Assembly (NCBI GenBank): GCA_016713825.1
Contig: JADJOJ010000007.1
Span: 496,001-560,000 of the forward strand
Direction: 5' to 3'
Source: Candidatus Leptofilum gracile
Lineage (GTDB): Bacteria; Chloroflexota; Anaerolineae; Promineifilales; Promineifilaceae
Length of the DNA: 64,000 bases
Part shown: positions 43,468-52,900 of the stretch, in pieces
Layout: every line of letters begins with the position of its first letter
Position numbering within the stretch: position 1 is the stretch's first letter
Notes under the pieces: model-generated
Told to the model about the DNA's origin: nothing
The model's database searches: none
What the model saw: only the letters and a program-made list of their open reading frames with translations
Position numbers and translations under genes: made by a program

Positions 43468-45138
43468 CTACTTTTCCATGCGCCGTAGCGGTTCCAGCTG
43501 CCGCAGGGCTTCTTCGCGCCAATCGTCGCCGGTTTCGCCTTCGCTCAGGGCCAGCAGGCGCTCGCGGCAGAGAATTTGCAGCGGCATGGGCCAACGGCCG
43601 CTTTCTGTCAAAATCCACTCAACATCCCGGGCGGCAAACTTAATCGGCGAAGTGGCGATGAGATTGCGTGCCCCTTCTTCGGAGAGGGGACCGAGAACGG
43701 CCATATAGCCAAAAATATTAAAAAAGGGGGACCCCATGCCCTGATGCTGGGCCAGCACGTCCGGCGGCTGGGCGCTGGCCAGGACAAAGCCGAGGTTGCC
43801 ATCCACCTGGTTGGTCGCCAGGGAGCGCAAACTTTCCCAAAAGGCATCGTCCAGTTCAGGATAGCGGGTCAGGGCCACGCCCAGCTCGTCGAATAAAATC
43901 ACGGTGGGGCGGACCAGATTGTCGCTCACCACGTCCATAAAATTTTCCAGATGGCACGGTTCGGGTACCTCAAGTTCCATTTCCGTGAGCAGGGTGCGCA
44001 GCAGCGTCTCTTGCCGCCCCAGCCGCGCATCCTGAAAATCGATAAAAATCCAGCGGGTGTCGCTGGCTTGCGGCAGCCAGTCGGCCAGCCGCAAATAATG
44101 CAGCAGCGAGGTCTTGCCGCTGCGCCGTGGCCCAATAATGGCGGCGTTTTGCAACGGCCGTTGCCGCAGCATCGTCCCCAACCGCTTCAACTCCCGCTCG
44201 CGACCGAAGAAGTGAGACGGTTCAGTAATTGGCGGACCGGCAATGAAGGGTGAACGGGTGAACGTGTGAACGGGTGAAGGGGTGGGCGATGAGGACATCG
44301 CGGGGTGACCGGGAGACAAGGTGACCTCTTTCACCTTGTCTCCTTGTCTCCTTGTCTCCTTGTCATAGTTTCCAGAGCGAATCTGCTCATGCAGCACGGC
44401 CGTTTCCGCCGACACATCCACGCCCAGCTCAGCGGCCAAAATTTGTTGGCATTGGGCGAACTGGTGCAGGGCGGCGGTGCGCTGGCCGTCGCTGGCCAGC
44501 AGGGCCATCAGCAGGCGGTGGCTCGCTTCGCGGGTCGGTTCCAGGCTGAGCAGCTGCCGGGCCACACGCAGGCCATCGGCCAGGTCGCCTTGCGCCAAAA
44601 GCTGGCTGGCCCAGGCGTGGTGGGCGGTGAGCGCCTGGTTATGGAAAAAGCTGCGCTGTTCATTGAGCCAGTTATCAAAATCGGGAGCCTGGCGGATGTA
44701 GAACTCTTGCAAAAATTCACCCCGGTAGAGGGATACGGCCGTTTGCCAATCCCCCCCTTCTTTTTCACTGGCGCGGATGGTTTGCTGGAAAACGGCCGTG
44801 TCTACCCACACTTCAGCATCAGGATTTAGCCCCACGCTTTGATGGCTGATTTGCAGGTACGGCTCCACCTGTCGGCGCAGCTTGAGCAGCTCACCGCGCA
44901 GGTTGCGCCGCGCATCGGACTCCGGCAGCTCGCCCCAGAGCAGGTTGGCCAGAGCGTGACGAGAATGAGCACGGCCTCCACCAAGCGGCTCAACGGCATT
45001 ACGCATACCCAGGTGGCCGTTCACCGCCAAATAGCACAGCAGCGCCTGCGCCTTCCCCGAATCCAGTCCGATCAACGGTTCATCGTCGATTGTGATGTGC
45101 AACGGCCCTAACAGAGCCAATTTCAGTACTTTTGTCAT
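43468..45138 (-). CDS. SARP/BTAD regulator with C-terminal ATPase
   Basis: A 556-residue regulator. The N-terminus (LKLALLGPLHITIDDEPLIGL, SGKAQALLCYLAV) is an OmpR-like DNA-binding domain, followed by the BTAD helical domain (VWVDTAVFQQTIRASEK, PTREASHRLLMALLASDGQR, LHQFAQCQQILAAELGVDVS), a low-complexity linker of repeat words, and an ATPase with Walker A IIGPRRSGKTSLLHYL and Walker B VILFDELGVAL. The DNA-binding domain has an unusual 13-residue insertion (HLGMRNAVEPLGG). ATG 45138 follows tandem repeats at 45163-45195. It is divergent from the pseudopilin genes, and probably controls them. Confidence 0.88.
   Translation of the reverse strand: MTKVLKLALLGPLHITIDDEPLIGLDSGKAQALLCYLAVNGHLGMRNAVEPLGGGRAHSRHALANLLWGELPESDARRNLRGELLKLRRQVEPYLQISHQSVGLNPDAEVWVDTAVFQQTIRASEKEGGDWQTAVSLYRGEFLQEFYIRQAPDFDNWLNEQRSFFHNQALTAHHAWASQLLAQGDLADGLRVARQLLSLEPTREASHRLLMALLASDGQRTAALHQFAQCQQILAAELGVDVSAETAVLHEQIRSGNYDKETRRQGDKVKEVTLSPGHPAMSSSPTPSPVHTFTRSPFIAGPPITEPSHFFGRERELKRLGTMLRQRPLQNAAIIGPRRSGKTSLLHYLRLADWLPQASDTRWIFIDFQDARLGRQETLLRTLLTEMELEVPEPCHLENFMDVVSDNLVRPTVILFDELGVALTRYPELDDAFWESLRSLATNQVDGNLGFVLASAQPPDVLAQHQGMGSPFFNIFGYMAVLGPLSEEGARNLIATSPIKFAARDVEWILTESGRWPMPLQILCRERLLALSEGETGDDWREEALRQLEPLRRMEK
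44237..44364. repeat. in-frame word repeat inside the SARP gene
   Basis: GTGAACGGGTGAACGTGTG words and then CTTGTCTCCTTGTCTCCTTG words lie within the frame between the BTAD and ATPase domains. They encode a Ser/Pro/Thr and charged linker (about 40 residues) of low complexity. Same class as the blocks at 43392 and 59774. Confidence 0.65.
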
Positions 45139-45162
45139 GCCTTCTGTTCACAAATCAGTCCA

Positions 45163-45195
45163 TGATCAACGCTTGATCAACGCTTGATTGACACG
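45163..45195. promoter_or_regulatory. 11-bp tandem repeats, probable SARP operator
   Basis: TGATCAACGCT at 45163-45173 is repeated exactly at 45174-45184 and partly (TGATTGACACG) at 45185-45195. SARP regulators such as ActII-4 and AfsR bind heptamer direct repeats spaced 11 bases apart, one helical turn. TTGACA at 45188-45193 is a possible -35 for the rightward genes. The site lies between the SARP gene and the first pseudopilin gene. Confidence 0.7.
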
Positions 45196-45319
45196 CCTCT
45201 GCTACTCTATTAAACGTGACCTAAACTATTTACCGTGAATCAATATCGGAACCAGTATACCGGAAACAAGATTTTGATGGAATTACCAGCCCGGTAACCA
45301 AATGTAGAGACAATATCTC

Positions 45320-47407
45320 ATGATCGATTTCAAAAAACGATTCAACGACTCGCCCGGACAAGCCCTCGTCGAATTTGCCCTTATCATATCGGTGCTGCTG
45401 ATGATGATCTTTCTCATTATCGAAAGCGCGCGCATTTTGTGGGCCTGGAACACCGTACAAAACGCCGCCCGCGAAGGCGCACGCTACGCCATCACCGGGC
45501 AAGCGGAAGCGCCACTTTGCCCTGTCGATTTTGGCCAGCCCAAATTCGTCTCTGGCGATCGCGACGTTTGTGATGATTTGCGCGTGGCTTCCATTATTGC
45601 CAGAGCCCATGTCGCTTTGTCTGGCCTGCCGCTAAACGAAGATTCCACTATTTTTGAAGACGATCAATATTACAACATCGAAGTGTGGGGAGTGGATCAA
45701 AGCGGGCAGCTGCAATATGACTTTGCCGGTATCCCCAGCAATCCTGTGGTGGTGCGCGTCACCTACCGAGTGCCGATCATTACCCCCTTCTTTGTGCCCA
45801 TCTTGCCCTCTATTCCCGTGGTTGGCCAGGAAACATTAAACAATGAAACTTTTGGCCAGCTAGGCGGCACCGGCAACGAAGGGGCAGCCTTACCGCCCAA
45901 CCTGCCGCCCGTGCCCACGCCTGGCGTCACGCCCTCGCCCACGCCCTCGCCCACGCCCTCTAACACGCCAACGCCAGGCCCCTCCAACACGCCTACGGCA
46001 ACCGCCACCCCACCCCGCTGTGACCTTGCCTTTGATGTAGCCCCCGTGTCGGGCAATAACTTTGTTGTGGTAACCGGAGATGTGGGCATTACGGTAGAGA
46101 TTTATAACCTCACCAATAACTCAGCCTTTTTGGGCAGCGCCGTTCTGCTCGGCCCGGTAGATGGCCATGCCTGTGACGGTCTGGCAACCATTTTGATCAA
46201 CCCCGCCCTGGTGAGTGGCAACATCGGTGACATTTTGCTGGCGGTTGAACCTACCTTATCCAGCAACAATGACACTGCCATTGTGGTGGGCGTGCCCCCC
46301 ACCGCCACGCCCTCGCCCACATTGACCCCCGTGCCAACAAGCACGCCTACCAATACGCCTTTGCCTACGGCCACCAACACGCCCACCGGTGCCTACATTT
46401 TTGTATCGCCTAACTGTGGGCCTGGGCCAAACGCAATTTTCACCATTCAGGGGATCAACTGGCCAACCAACCGGTCGGTCACACTTTCCTGGCAGGGCAT
46501 CCCGCAAACCGTTTTACAGGCTGGTGCACATACCGGCAACTTCACCTATACCTGGACATTCCCGAACCTGACGGCAGGAAACTACACGGTAAACGCTCTG
46601 TCGGGCACCAATGGGGTGTCCTCATCTTCGACCTTTACCATTCCCTGTGCGGGACAGCCAACTTCTACACCTGCGCCAACTGTTACTTTAGTCCCTGCCG
46701 ATCTGATTGCGGTAAGTCCACCGCAACTGGTTAGCACACGGCCCATTGTTGCCTACCAGCCCGTTGAATTTTCGGTTGTGATCACCAACACGGGGCAGGT
46801 AGATGTTAGCAACCAGTTTTTTGTGGACATTTATCTAGACCCAACAACTATTTTGACTGATCGCATTCCATTGGCAGAAAGTGATGGATATTCGGCCGTT
46901 AGTGGGCTTGCCGGTGGAGCCAGTCGAACAATTACGATTCGAGCACCGGGTGGTTTTACAAATGTACCAGCAGCTCACCAAGTTTATGGTATGGTGGACT
47001 CAGTGCGTCAAGTCACTGAGCTAAATGAAACAAACAATGTTACCAACCCGCTCACTGTTCTTAACGTCACACCGGCGGCCACACCAACACCAACACCGAA
47101 TCTTGCTGGTGAAAATGAAATCAGTGGCGTGGTACAAGTCCTGACAAGTGAATTGCTACCGCAGTTTAGAGCGTTAGTCACACTAATCGATCCTGGAGTC
47201 GGTGGTAACGGCATTGTTGCCATAACGCAAACGGATTCTGTAGGTTTATATACTTTTTCAAATGTTCCGCCTGCAACTAATCCAGGTGGTTACACAGTTA
47301 CTGCTTGTGTGGTCATTGATAACTCAACATTCTCCGGTATTCGCACTGCACTTAATCCACCAACCAATCTAGCAAATATTTTTATGATTGCCGGACCATG
47401 TTCGTAA
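45320..47407 (+). CDS. TadE-like pseudopilin fused to CARDB modules
   Basis: A 695-residue protein. The first 60 residues are TadE-type: basic front, prepilin-like motif SPGQALVEFALIISVLL (Gly13 before Gln14, Glu18), then NAAREGARYAITG. Then a globular region, Thr/Pro-rich linkers (TPSPTPSNTPTPGPSNTPT), a CGPGPN module near residue 360, a CARDB domain (FFVDIYLDP, VTELNETNNVTNP) and a C-terminal CNA-B-like module. TadE/TadF are minor pilins processed by TadV; a C-terminal fusion of this size is unusual. Start ATG 45320 is downstream of the SARP repeats. The first 1.3 kb of the gene lack the ACGGCCGT octamer. Confidence 0.85.
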   Translation: MIDFKKRFNDSPGQALVEFALIISVLLMMIFLIIESARILWAWNTVQNAAREGARYAITGQAEAPLCPVDFGQPKFVSGDRDVCDDLRVASIIARAHVALSGLPLNEDSTIFEDDQYYNIEVWGVDQSGQLQYDFAGIPSNPVVVRVTYRVPIITPFFVPILPSIPVVGQETLNNETFGQLGGTGNEGAALPPNLPPVPTPGVTPSPTPSPTPSNTPTPGPSNTPTATATPPRCDLAFDVAPVSGNNFVVVTGDVGITVEIYNLTNNSAFLGSAVLLGPVDGHACDGLATILINPALVSGNIGDILLAVEPTLSSNNDTAIVVGVPPTATPSPTLTPVPTSTPTNTPLPTATNTPTGAYIFVSPNCGPGPNAIFTIQGINWPTNRSVTLSWQGIPQTVLQAGAHTGNFTYTWTFPNLTAGNYTVNALSGTNGVSSSSTFTIPCAGQPTSTPAPTVTLVPADLIAVSPPQLVSTRPIVAYQPVEFSVVITNTGQVDVSNQFFVDIYLDPTTILTDRIPLAESDGYSAVSGLAGGASRTITIRAPGGFTNVPAAHQVYGMVDSVRQVTELNETNNVTNPLTVLNVTPAATPTPTPNLAGENEISGVVQVLTSELLPQFRALVTLIDPGVGGNGIVAITQTDSVGLYTFSNVPPATNPGGYTVTACVVIDNSTFSGIRTALNPPTNLANIFMIAGPCS

Positions 47408-47425
47408 ACCTGTATTAGGAGAACT

Positions 47426-48745
47426 ATGAAGTTAATTCGCTATATTCCATTACTGTTTTTGGTGTTTTTGCCTCTTTGGATTGCAACTACCTTTGCTGAA
47501 ACTAATACACCAACGGCAATTGAATCTGTATCGAACTGGGAAAATGCTATGGCTCTGACAGGAGCAAATGCGAACACACCTAACGGTGCGCAACGTCCAG
47601 TTATATCTGTAGCGCCAAATGGGAATTTGATCATCGTATACCTTAAACAGCTATCCGGTAACGATCTTGATACAGATCCTTTTTATCGAAAATCAACTGA
47701 TGGAGGCAAAACTTGGACGGTTCCGGCAAGAATTTATTCGAGCATAGCATCTTCTCGGCAAGTTGATGTCGTGTTTGACAACTCTAATCGCGCTCATGCT
47801 GTATGGACTGAAAATAATAATCAACTATGGTATGCACGGGACGACGTTTGGGCGAGTAATGGTGCTAAACAACCATTTGCAAGTGCACAAATTCTAATTG
47901 AATCTCCACAATTGGCTGTAGGTCCAAATGGTGCTCTCCATTTAGTATGGTTTCGGGCAAACATTAACGATGAAAACATTCTCTATTCCAGTTCTACAAA
48001 TTCTACAAATGGGGGAGCAAACTGGTCCACTCCTGAAGATATAAGCAATCCTACGGGTGCCTCTCTAGGGGCATCTCAGTCACCAGCTATAGCAATCGAT
48101 AGTAGTAACCGCGTACATGTTGTTTGGGAAGAACAGGTTGGAGGCACACAATACCAAATCAACTATTCTAGAAGAGAAACTAATGGTGTTTGGTCTACAC
48201 CTGTGGGTATCTCCACCGTTGTAACAGGAATAACAAGCGCTAGAGAGCCAAAAATAATTATCCAAGGCACTAAAGTAATCGTCGCTTTTGAAGATCGGTC
48301 GGCAACAAATCAACAGACTTTATATTATCTTGAATGCAGTTCTAACTGTACAACTACACCCGTAACAACTGCTGCGTGGAAATCACAGCTAGCAACTGTT
48401 CAAGCATACACAGTTAAAGATACAGATCCGTCATTCCTTGTCCCCCAAATTGTGTCTACTGGGCGTTGCAACGTGCTGTTTTTTAGCGGCATCATTGGCA
48501 GTCCAAGCAGTAATAATGAAAAAATCTTTCTGAGTGATTCATGTGATAACTTCAGTTCAAACCCAATGATTCAAGCAGTTAATAATAGTCTAGGAGCTAA
48601 CGATAGAGCGATTAAACCTTCGGCTATTGCAGTAAATAATTGGACAATCTTTGTAGCTTACGAACGAAAAGGAACTACACGTAGTGATATTTACTTTGTG
48701 AAAAGCAAGCCGGCCCTTTATTTACCGGTAATAATTCAGCGGTAA
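47426..48745 (+). CDS. secreted BNR/sialidase-like propeller protein with C-terminal YLPVI motif
   Basis: A 439-residue exported protein with a signal peptide (LIRYIPLLFLVFLPLWIATTFA). Repeated propeller signatures include YRKSTDGGKTWTVP, RAHAVWTEN, HLVWFRAN and HVVWEEQ. The C-terminus ends PALYLPVIIQR, matching motifs found at other exported proteins here. GTATTAGGAG precedes ATG 47426, 19 bases after the previous stop. AT-rich and free of the octamer, unlike the chromosome around it. Possible surface glycan or adhesion role; substrate unknown. Confidence 0.8.
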   Translation: MKLIRYIPLLFLVFLPLWIATTFAETNTPTAIESVSNWENAMALTGANANTPNGAQRPVISVAPNGNLIIVYLKQLSGNDLDTDPFYRKSTDGGKTWTVPARIYSSIASSRQVDVVFDNSNRAHAVWTENNNQLWYARDDVWASNGAKQPFASAQILIESPQLAVGPNGALHLVWFRANINDENILYSSSTNSTNGGANWSTPEDISNPTGASLGASQSPAIAIDSSNRVHVVWEEQVGGTQYQINYSRRETNGVWSTPVGISTVVTGITSAREPKIIIQGTKVIVAFEDRSATNQQTLYYLECSSNCTTTPVTTAAWKSQLATVQAYTVKDTDPSFLVPQIVSTGRCNVLFFSGIIGSPSSNNEKIFLSDSCDNFSSNPMIQAVNNSLGANDRAIKPSAIAVNNWTIFVAYERKGTTRSDIYFVKSKPALYLPVIIQR

Positions 48746-48757
48746 GTGACAAAACGT

Positions 48758-49435
48758 ATGAACCGTTTAGAGTGGATTTTAGGCATAATTTTGGTGGTGC
48801 TGCTGCTGGTGGTGGGGGCGCTGTCGTTGACGTTTTGGTTCCGCAATGACCGCACGGCCGTTTCCCCACCCGTCGCTAATTCTGCCACCACCATCGCCCA
48901 GCGGGCCGATGATATTGCCCCAACGCCAGCATATGACGGCCGTTCCGCCATCACCGCCTACGCCCAGGCCCGGAATGCAGCCATCAACTGGCAGGCAGAT
49001 GCCCAAATCGTCACCGCCCAGGCCACCTGGCCCCAAGGGGCTACCGCCGAGCAAATTCGTCAGGGGCAAGAAAGCTGGGGCTTTACCTTCTACTCGCCCG
49101 CCGCGCAAAAGATTGGCGTGTTTTCGGTGGTAGAAGATGAAGCGCAGTTTGTGAGTGAAGGCGACCATGAAGCCGCCGAGCCACTGCTTTCTGCCAGCGG
49201 CTGGAATTTAGACAGCGATGAAGCGATAACCGCTTTTCTAGCAGGTGGTGGCAGCCGGTTCTTAAATGAAGGCGGCGTGGCCACGTTAACGATGGCGCTC
49301 TTGGCAAATGATGTGGAGGGAAACGGCCGTCTCGAATGGCAAATCTCCCTCTTCTCCTTACAAACCGGCAACGCCTTCACCATGCGTCTAGATGCCACAT
49401 CCGGCGAAATTTTATCCACAAATCCTGAATCGTAA
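48758..49435 (+). CDS. membrane-anchored uncharacterised protein
   Basis: A 225-residue protein with one N-terminal membrane anchor (WILGIILVVLLLVVGALSLT) and a periplasmic-type soluble domain of about 190 residues (QESWGFTFYSPAAQKIGVF, then WQISLFSLQTGNAFTMRLDATSGEIL), reminiscent of PepSY-type folds. No cysteine or lipobox. ATG 48758 is preferred over a GTG at 48746. Function not known; it sits inside the pseudopilin operon. Confidence 0.65.
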   Translation: MNRLEWILGIILVVLLLVVGALSLTFWFRNDRTAVSPPVANSATTIAQRADDIAPTPAYDGRSAITAYAQARNAAINWQADAQIVTAQATWPQGATAEQIRQGQESWGFTFYSPAAQKIGVFSVVEDEAQFVSEGDHEAAEPLLSASGWNLDSDEAITAFLAGGGSRFLNEGGVATLTMALLANDVEGNGRLEWQISLFSLQTGNAFTMRLDATSGEILSTNPES

Positions 49436-49486
49436 TCGTACCGGAAACCTAACATTTGTAGCCTGTACAGGCAATCAGAGGCAACC

Positions 49487-50785
49487 ATGAAACAGTTACA
49501 CCCAACACACAAAAATGCCCAACGCGGTCAAAGCCTGGTCGAAGTCGCCCTCTTCTTCCCCATCTTCATCATCTTGCTCGCCGGGCTTGTAGAAGTTTCG
49601 CAGCTGCTCGTCACCCAAAACCGCGTCAGCAGCGCCGCCCGCGCCAGCACCCGCTTCGCCGCCGACGGCGGGCAGGATGAAGGCATGGTCACCGTGGTGC
49701 TCAACAATGTCACCCAAACCCTGCAAACTGAAGATAATGTTTGGGACATCTGGAGCATCCGCGCCACGGTCAATGATTCCGGCAATGGCTTTAATGGTGC
49801 CGGTGGTGCCTGGACATTTACCCACATTTACGGCATCTCCAACACCGTTCGCTTTGATGAAGTAGATGAAGCCGTCATCCAGGCCCGCATCCTCGATGAA
49901 CTTCGCCGCGACGAGTTTGACAACCAGCCCAACGGCATCGCCGCCGGGCTAGATATCGTTGGCACCTTCACCATTCACGATGTGGAATCCATCTTGGGCC
50001 TGGATGCCATGGAACAGCTCGCCGGATTCTCCTCGCTCCAGGCACTCAGCGTGATGCGCATCACCGCCAACACCCAAAACGCCACCAACGGCTGTGCCGC
50101 CTTCCCCATTGCCGTCCATGAAGGGGCCCGCTCTGTTTCCGCCCCCGGCACAGGCTCAAACCCCTATCCAAATGCTGGCGACTTCACCTACCCCAGCAAC
50201 CCACCCGTCTATCAATCCTTCTCCAACCACACAGATGATATCGCCTTGCTAGACGCCCAAGAAGGCGACGTCTTTCGGGTCTTCAACGGCGTTGGCAGCG
50301 GCAATTTTGGCTGGCTGCTCTGGAACACAGGGGTGAACGGCGACGCCAACAATCTAGAAAACAGCTTGACCTGGCCTGGCAACAGCACCGACTACAGTCC
50401 TTGCAGTGGACCAGGTTGCCCAGGAGGAGGAGGCGTGCCGGGATCGGGGTTTACTTATAACGTGCCTGGCTACATTGATCCACAAGATCCCGCTGATCAT
50501 GCTATACACATTGATGATTTGATCGCTGCCAATACAGGCACGGTCAACTCCAATGGCGTACGCAATGCATTACAAAGCCATATCAACCTGGACCGAAACC
50601 TGCGCTTGATTGTGTGGAGTGAAGCAGTTGACGATCTCGGCAATCCTGTGGCTCAGAACGGTGCAAATGCCCGTTACCGAGTCGCCGGTTTCGCCGTCTT
50701 CCGCCTCGTCGGCTACAACCTCTCCCAAGGCTGGATTTTGGCCGAATTTATCCGCTGGGATGATTCTTGTGGGCAGGTAAATTAA
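49487..50785 (+). CDS. TadE-family minor pilin-like protein
   Basis: A 432-residue protein with a TadE N-terminus: QRGQSLVEVALFFPIFIILLAGL (Gly14 before Gln15, Glu19), then VSSAARASTRFAADGG. The rest is a globular exported region with GGGG and NPPVYQSF segments and a C-terminal helix. ATG 49487 follows GAGGCAACC. It sits between the anchored protein and the TadG-like gene. No known domain after the pseudopilin part. Confidence 0.78.
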   Translation: MKQLHPTHKNAQRGQSLVEVALFFPIFIILLAGLVEVSQLLVTQNRVSSAARASTRFAADGGQDEGMVTVVLNNVTQTLQTEDNVWDIWSIRATVNDSGNGFNGAGGAWTFTHIYGISNTVRFDEVDEAVIQARILDELRRDEFDNQPNGIAAGLDIVGTFTIHDVESILGLDAMEQLAGFSSLQALSVMRITANTQNATNGCAAFPIAVHEGARSVSAPGTGSNPYPNAGDFTYPSNPPVYQSFSNHTDDIALLDAQEGDVFRVFNGVGSGNFGWLLWNTGVNGDANNLENSLTWPGNSTDYSPCSGPGCPGGGGVPGSGFTYNVPGYIDPQDPADHAIHIDDLIAANTGTVNSNGVRNALQSHINLDRNLRLIVWSEAVDDLGNPVAQNGANARYRVAGFAVFRLVGYNLSQGWILAEFIRWDDSCGQVN

Positions 50786-50835
50786 AGAAAGACAAACCAT
50801 TTATTCATCTAGCAGCGACAGATAGGTTAAAGCTA

Positions 50836-52767
50836 ATGACTCGTATCAAACAACTCATACAAAATAAACAGACCGACACCGAGCGCCAAAAAGGACAAAG
50901 CATCGTCCTCATTGCCCTCATGATGGTGGTTATCATCGCCTTTGTGGGCATCGCCGTAGATGTCGGCTTCATCTTCGTCCGTGGCTCACAGCTCCAATCC
51001 GCCATCGACTCGGCCGCCCTGGCTGGCGTCGTTGAACTTTCTGGCTGGTCTCCGCCAGGCAACGCCACGCTAGAAGGCAATGCTCGTACCAAATCGGCGC
51101 AGTTTCTAAATGCCAACAACATGCCGGTATCGGTGACCAACTCCATCAACATTACCAACAACCTCAGGGTCTCTAACACGCCCCTAGGTGCCACAGAATA
51201 TTCCATCACCGCCACCTGGCCCGTTGAAACGTTCTTCCTCAAAGTCATTGGCTTCCGTGAACCGATCAACCTCACCCGCTCGGCTACCGCTGCCATCTTC
51301 TCCCTGGCAGACATCTACGTGAGCCGCCGGGTGGAGGATGGTGTGTTGAGCACCTCCAACCAGGGTATCTTTGGCCCCGATTCCTGCACCCACATGGGTG
51401 ACCCGTTTTCACCGCTTAACAGCGCCTGGGCACCTGGGCCCTACACCTACACCTACCGCATCTATGTGCCCCCCAACTATGAAAATGAGGTTGATAACGT
51501 TGTCCGCGTCGAGTTGTTCGACCCAGATTCCATCAACACTAGCCAAAACACGCTAACGGTTCTACGTTCCAATACCGCCATCAACGAAGGGCTAGGCAGC
51601 GTAGCCACAAAAACATGCGGCTCTAATGGTGGCAGTTCAGACCGCGTACAACCCTGCCTGCTAACCACAGATGAACAAAGTCTGGTTGGCACCAACAATA
51701 TTGAACTAGACCAAATCAATCCGTTCTGGTTTGTCCGTATTGACGAAAACCGTATTCCACCTTCCAGCACGGGTGGCAGATGCAATACACCAGGTTCGTA
51801 CACACCCTCTAGCAACACAGAAACGTTGTACAGCCTGTACTACTTTGCCCAAAATGCAGATGGCACAGTTGTCAGAGTCCCGCTAGTGTCTTACATTGGC
51901 CAAATTGGGGACGGCGTTCGGGATAATGGTGATCACCTGACCGACATGCGCTGGGTTTCTCCTGGGGCGACGCAACCTTTTTCGGCTGTGGATTCGCCCG
52001 GCGTAGCCGTGCCAGCCATTGCCGGAACCGCAGATAGTTTTGAAATTGACCTGACCAACGATGTACCTGGCATTGTTGAAGATCAATCGACAGGTGCTCG
52101 TTATATCTACCTGGCCGTTCGCAGCATTTACGGTGCCTCTGAAAATGGTTTCGAAATTTGGGCAGGCCCCCCCGACTATGTGGATTCGGTGCCCAGTGAA
52201 GTAAATGCCCGCAATCTGCACGTATTAAACAATCCGGGTTCGCATTCATCCCAAGGGGTAACCATTTATGGGCTTGGCAACCTGCCATTAAACTCAAACT
52301 TTAGCAACCCGGTAGATATTCCCTTGATTTACGTCACGCCAGACATGATTGGGCAGACAATTGAAATCAACATGTTCGACTCAGACTCTGGTGCGGCACC
52401 GCCTGTCATTTTCTACTTCGACTCGCTCGCTTTTACACCCAACAACAGCACACAGGGTTTTGATCCCAATCAAACCGACTGGGCCAAATCGTTTGGCATA
52501 AACGGCCAAACCGATCCTGATGGCATCCCAGCCAACAATCGCTGTCGGCCGCCAAACTGCGATAACCAATGGGTGGGGCAAAACAACGCGCCGCCCTATC
52601 GGATTACCATTCCTGGCGATTTGAGCAATTGTGATTACAGTAATCCCACCATGGATACCTGCACCCCGTTCTTTGGGGGGCGTCTGGTGGTTCGCTATGA
52701 TGGTGGTTTCGCGGATACATACGGCTGGCAAATTAGTATTGAAGGGTTGCCTTATCTTGTCAGATAG
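50836..52767 (+). CDS. TadG-like Flp pilus protein
   Basis: A 643-residue protein. The N-terminus KGQSIVLIALMMVVIIAFVGIAVDVGFIFVRG and following QLQSAIDSAALAGV are the classical TadG signature (Gly20 before Gln21). The remaining part is a large exported beta-rich region with no clear von Willebrand motif. ATG 50836 is preferred; a frame from 50767 overlaps the preceding gene. TadG-type proteins are exported and influence pilus assembly in Aggregatibacter. Confidence 0.83.
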   Translation: MTRIKQLIQNKQTDTERQKGQSIVLIALMMVVIIAFVGIAVDVGFIFVRGSQLQSAIDSAALAGVVELSGWSPPGNATLEGNARTKSAQFLNANNMPVSVTNSINITNNLRVSNTPLGATEYSITATWPVETFFLKVIGFREPINLTRSATAAIFSLADIYVSRRVEDGVLSTSNQGIFGPDSCTHMGDPFSPLNSAWAPGPYTYTYRIYVPPNYENEVDNVVRVELFDPDSINTSQNTLTVLRSNTAINEGLGSVATKTCGSNGGSSDRVQPCLLTTDEQSLVGTNNIELDQINPFWFVRIDENRIPPSSTGGRCNTPGSYTPSSNTETLYSLYYFAQNADGTVVRVPLVSYIGQIGDGVRDNGDHLTDMRWVSPGATQPFSAVDSPGVAVPAIAGTADSFEIDLTNDVPGIVEDQSTGARYIYLAVRSIYGASENGFEIWAGPPDYVDSVPSEVNARNLHVLNNPGSHSSQGVTIYGLGNLPLNSNFSNPVDIPLIYVTPDMIGQTIEINMFDSDSGAAPPVIFYFDSLAFTPNNSTQGFDPNQTDWAKSFGINGQTDPDGIPANNRCRPPNCDNQWVGQNNAPPYRITIPGDLSNCDYSNPTMDTCTPFFGGRLVVRYDGGFADTYGWQISIEGLPYLVR

Positions 52768-52900
52768 TTTGGCAGCATACAAAAGTCTCAAAGACTTTTG
52801 CATGCTGAGTTATTATGATTCATATTTATTGGTACTGGTACTGAATACTTTGTTTCCAAAGTTTCATAGTCATGCGTTGGTAAAGCATTAGAGGCATCAT

